A stretch of DNA of 8,290 bases from assembly GCA_025360235.1 (NCBI GenBank), contig JANYCO010000616.1, positions 1 through 8,290 of the forward strand. Direction: 5' to 3'. Below the pieces are notes generated by a model, which was given only the letters and a program-made list of their open reading frames with translations, ran no database searches and was not told where the DNA came from. Both the position numbers and the translations under genes were made by a program. Positions 6,880 through 8,290 of this stretch are shown here, in pieces. This DNA comes from Cytophagales bacterium. GTDB lineage: Bacteria > Bacteroidota > Bacteroidia > Cytophagales > Cytophagaceae. Every line of letters starts with the position of its first letter. The first letter of the stretch is position 1.

Positions 6880-6918
6880 TTAACAATTCCTTAACATTAA
6901 AGTAAAACAGAGTTAATA
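6880..6918 (+). promoter_or_regulatory. Phased TTAACA half-sites upstream of the porin (Pho-box-like)
   Basis: TTAACA at 6880-6885 and TTAACA at 6891-6896 are exact direct repeats 11 bp apart. Keeping the 11-bp register gives a degenerate GTAAAA at 6902-6907 and TTAATA at 6913-6918. The Bacillus PhoP box is TTAACA-like hexamers separated by about 5 bp, and E. coli PhoB also binds 11-bp direct repeats. The last half-site ends 9 nt before the -7 element, and no TTG is present at the normal -33 distance, as expected for an activator-dependent promoter. The repeats are seen; binding by a PhoB-type regulator is inferred. Confidence 0.45.
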
Positions 6919-6927
6919 TTACAAATA

Positions 6928-6935
6928 GACATTTG
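6928..6935 (+). promoter_or_regulatory. Near-consensus -7 element for the porin gene
   Basis: GACATTTG differs from TAnnTTTG at one fixed position (G for the first T). It ends 23 nt before the ATG at 6959, so the start point would be near 6942 with a leader of about 17 nt. No TTG is found 17-23 nt upstream; the phased half-sites occupy that space instead. Confidence 0.4.
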
Positions 6936-6958
6936 CACAGAATTAAAAACTAAAAAAA

Positions 6959-8290
6959 ATGAAAAAAATAGTTACCCTACTCACCTTAAGCATTGGATTA
7001 TTTCTGAAAGGATATTCTCAAGATGCTCCTCAAACTCAAATTTCAAACGATAGTTTGAATAAAAGTTTAAACGCAGTAAAAAAAGACATTGAACTTATAA
7101 AAAACCTTAAAATATCAGGATGGGTTCAGGCTCAATATCAGGTTGCTGATACAGCTGGAGCTAAAAACTTTGATGGGGGAGACTTTACTACTTCTTCCAA
7201 TAACCGATTTATGATACGCCGTGGACGTGTTAAGTTTACTTACAATCAAAAAAATTCACAATATGTATTGCAAATAAATGCTACAGAAAGAGGAATGAAC
7301 CTTGTAGAGATTTTTGCCAAATATACTGAACCATGGACACAGAATTTCTCATTAACAGCAGGGGTGATGAACCGCCCATTTGGTTATGAGATCCAACAAT
7401 CTTCTGCAGACAGAGAAAGTCCGGAACGTTCAAGATTCTCTCAATCGATGCTACCAAACGAAAGAGATCTTGGAGCTATGCTTTCCTTCCAACCACAGCA
7501 TGGCAAAACGCTTCATGGTTTAAAAGTCGATGCAGGTTTCTATAACGGTCAAGGTATAATAGTACCCGGCACTTCTACTCCTGCAGGAACTCCAAGCGGT
7601 ACTACTGGTGTTTCAGGGTTAACGGATTTTGACTACAAAAAAGATTTCATAGGTCACGTCGTTTATTACAATTCCTTAAAAGACGATAAAATAAAATACG
7701 GAATTGGTTTTTCTCATTACAATGGAGGATTCATTGCTCAAAACAATAAAGTATATCAAGGGATAACAACAGATGCTACCGGTAATAAAGTTTGGGAATC
7801 AAAAGATACTACAAGCAGAAAGTTTAAAAATAAAATCCTTCCAAGGGTTTATTATGGAGTAGAAGGGTTGTTCAGTATCAAATCAATTCTTGGAACAACA
7901 ACGTTAAGGGGAGAATATTTCTGGGGTACCCAAACAGGAACAGATGTAAGTTCTAGAAGTCCTCAAGTAATGCCATCGGCTACTGCTGCAATGTACATCA
8001 GACAATTCAGTGCTGGATATGTTTATTTCATACAAAGAATTGCGAAATCGAAACACGAAGTTGCGTTTAAATACGAGTGGCTTGATCCAAACACAAAAGT
8101 CTCAGGAAAAGACCTAAGTTCAAAAACAACTACAATGAATGCCGGTGAAATTAAATATACAATGTTTGATGTAGGTTACAATCTTTACCTGACTCCAAAT
8201 GTGAAATTTTTAATTCACTATAATATTGTAAAAAATGAAAAAACGAATATTGTAGGGTACAAAAAAGATCTAAAGGATAATATTTTTACT
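6959..8290 (+). CDS. Outer-membrane porin, phosphate-selective O/P-like family (first 444 residues, runs off the window)
   Basis: The reading frame is open from the ATG at 6959 to the window end, 444 codons with no stop. Residues 1-20 form a signal peptide (basic KK, hydrophobic core VTLLTLSIGLFL, likely cut before Gln21 in GYS-QDAP). Residues about 30-50 form a short charged helix, then the barrel begins with LKISGWVQAQYQ (50-61). The segments NRFMIRRGRVKFTY (82-95), LTAGVMNRPFGYE (132-144) and ESPERSRFSQSMLPNERDLG (153-172) are typical of Bacteroidota Porin_O_P proteins. Alternating polar/aromatic strands continue to the edge. OprP and OprO take up phosphate and polyphosphate, but relatives in this phylum are seldom tested, so the substrate is open. 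The last strands and the C-terminus lie outside. The TTAACA array upstream fits phosphate control. Confidence 0.87.
   Translation, partial: MKKIVTLLTLSIGLFLKGYSQDAPQTQISNDSLNKSLNAVKKDIELIKNLKISGWVQAQYQVADTAGAKNFDGGDFTTSSNNRFMIRRGRVKFTYNQKNSQYVLQINATERGMNLVEIFAKYTEPWTQNFSLTAGVMNRPFGYEIQQSSADRESPERSRFSQSMLPNERDLGAMLSFQPQHGKTLHGLKVDAGFYNGQGIIVPGTSTPAGTPSGTTGVSGLTDFDYKKDFIGHVVYYNSLKDDKIKYGIGFSHYNGGFIAQNNKVYQGITTDATGNKVWESKDTTSRKFKNKILPRVYYGVEGLFSIKSILGTTTLRGEYFWGTQTGTDVSSRSPQVMPSATAAMYIRQFSAGYVYFIQRIAKSKHEVAFKYEWLDPNTKVSGKDLSSKTTTMNAGEIKYTMFDVGYNLYLTPNVKFLIHYNIVKNEKTNIVGYKKDLKDNIFT

Larger units (their letters stand above)
6716..6958. other. 243-bp AT-rich intergenic region before the porin gene
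   Basis: No coding sequence is supported. The left half is plain AT-rich DNA. It then contains a symmetric hairpin (6829-6848), an array of TTAACA-like half-sites phased at 11 bp (6880-6918), and a near-consensus -7 element GACATTTG (6928-6935) about 24 nt before the porin ATG. These fit a terminator for the receptor gene followed by a regulated promoter for the porin gene. Confidence 0.6.

Overview
The window looks like chromosomal DNA from a member of the Bacteroidota, most likely a cytophaga-like gliding or environmental lineage. The evidence is an AT-rich composition, almost no Shine-Dalgarno sequences, matches to the Bacteroidota promoter consensus (TTG, about 18 nt, TAnnTTTG), a long-form NusB, a DUF1573 lipoprotein, and a receptor tail built from 'EEM' heptads. 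The order is inferred from protein character only, with no database search. There is no sign of a mobile element, CRISPR array, rRNA or tRNA.

Left part (1-1194, minus strand): the N-terminal 398 residues of a fused permease/ATPase ABC exporter, cut by the window edge just after Walker A. It is divergent from nusB.

Centre (1305-4413, plus strand): a compact housekeeping cluster of nusB, DUF1573 lipoprotein, yajC, single-domain YbbR protein and coaE. Gaps from the lipoprotein to coaE are 3-19 bp. A good promoter lies in the 60-bp gap after nusB, so the last four genes can be transcribed apart from nusB. The cluster combines rRNA transcription antitermination, protein export and CoA synthesis, as is common in this phylum.

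Right part: a 418-bp AT-rich gap with 11-bp-spaced direct repeats leads to a 627-residue membrane receptor. It has two TM helices, an extracytoplasmic helical sensor with an HBM-like motif, HAMP, GAF and a C-terminal coiled coil, but no kinase, cyclase, GGDEF or chemotaxis output domain. A 243-bp gap follows, holding a hairpin and an array of TTAACA-like half-sites phased at 11 bp. It precedes an outer-membrane porin of the phosphate-selective OprO/OprP-like family, which runs off the right edge. The half-site array resembles the PhoP/PhoB class of binding site and sits where a -33 element is missing. This is the most interesting regulatory signal in the window.

I see no clear new defence or biosynthetic system. 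The points of novelty are the output-less receptor, the phased repeats before the porin, and the shortened YbbR protein.
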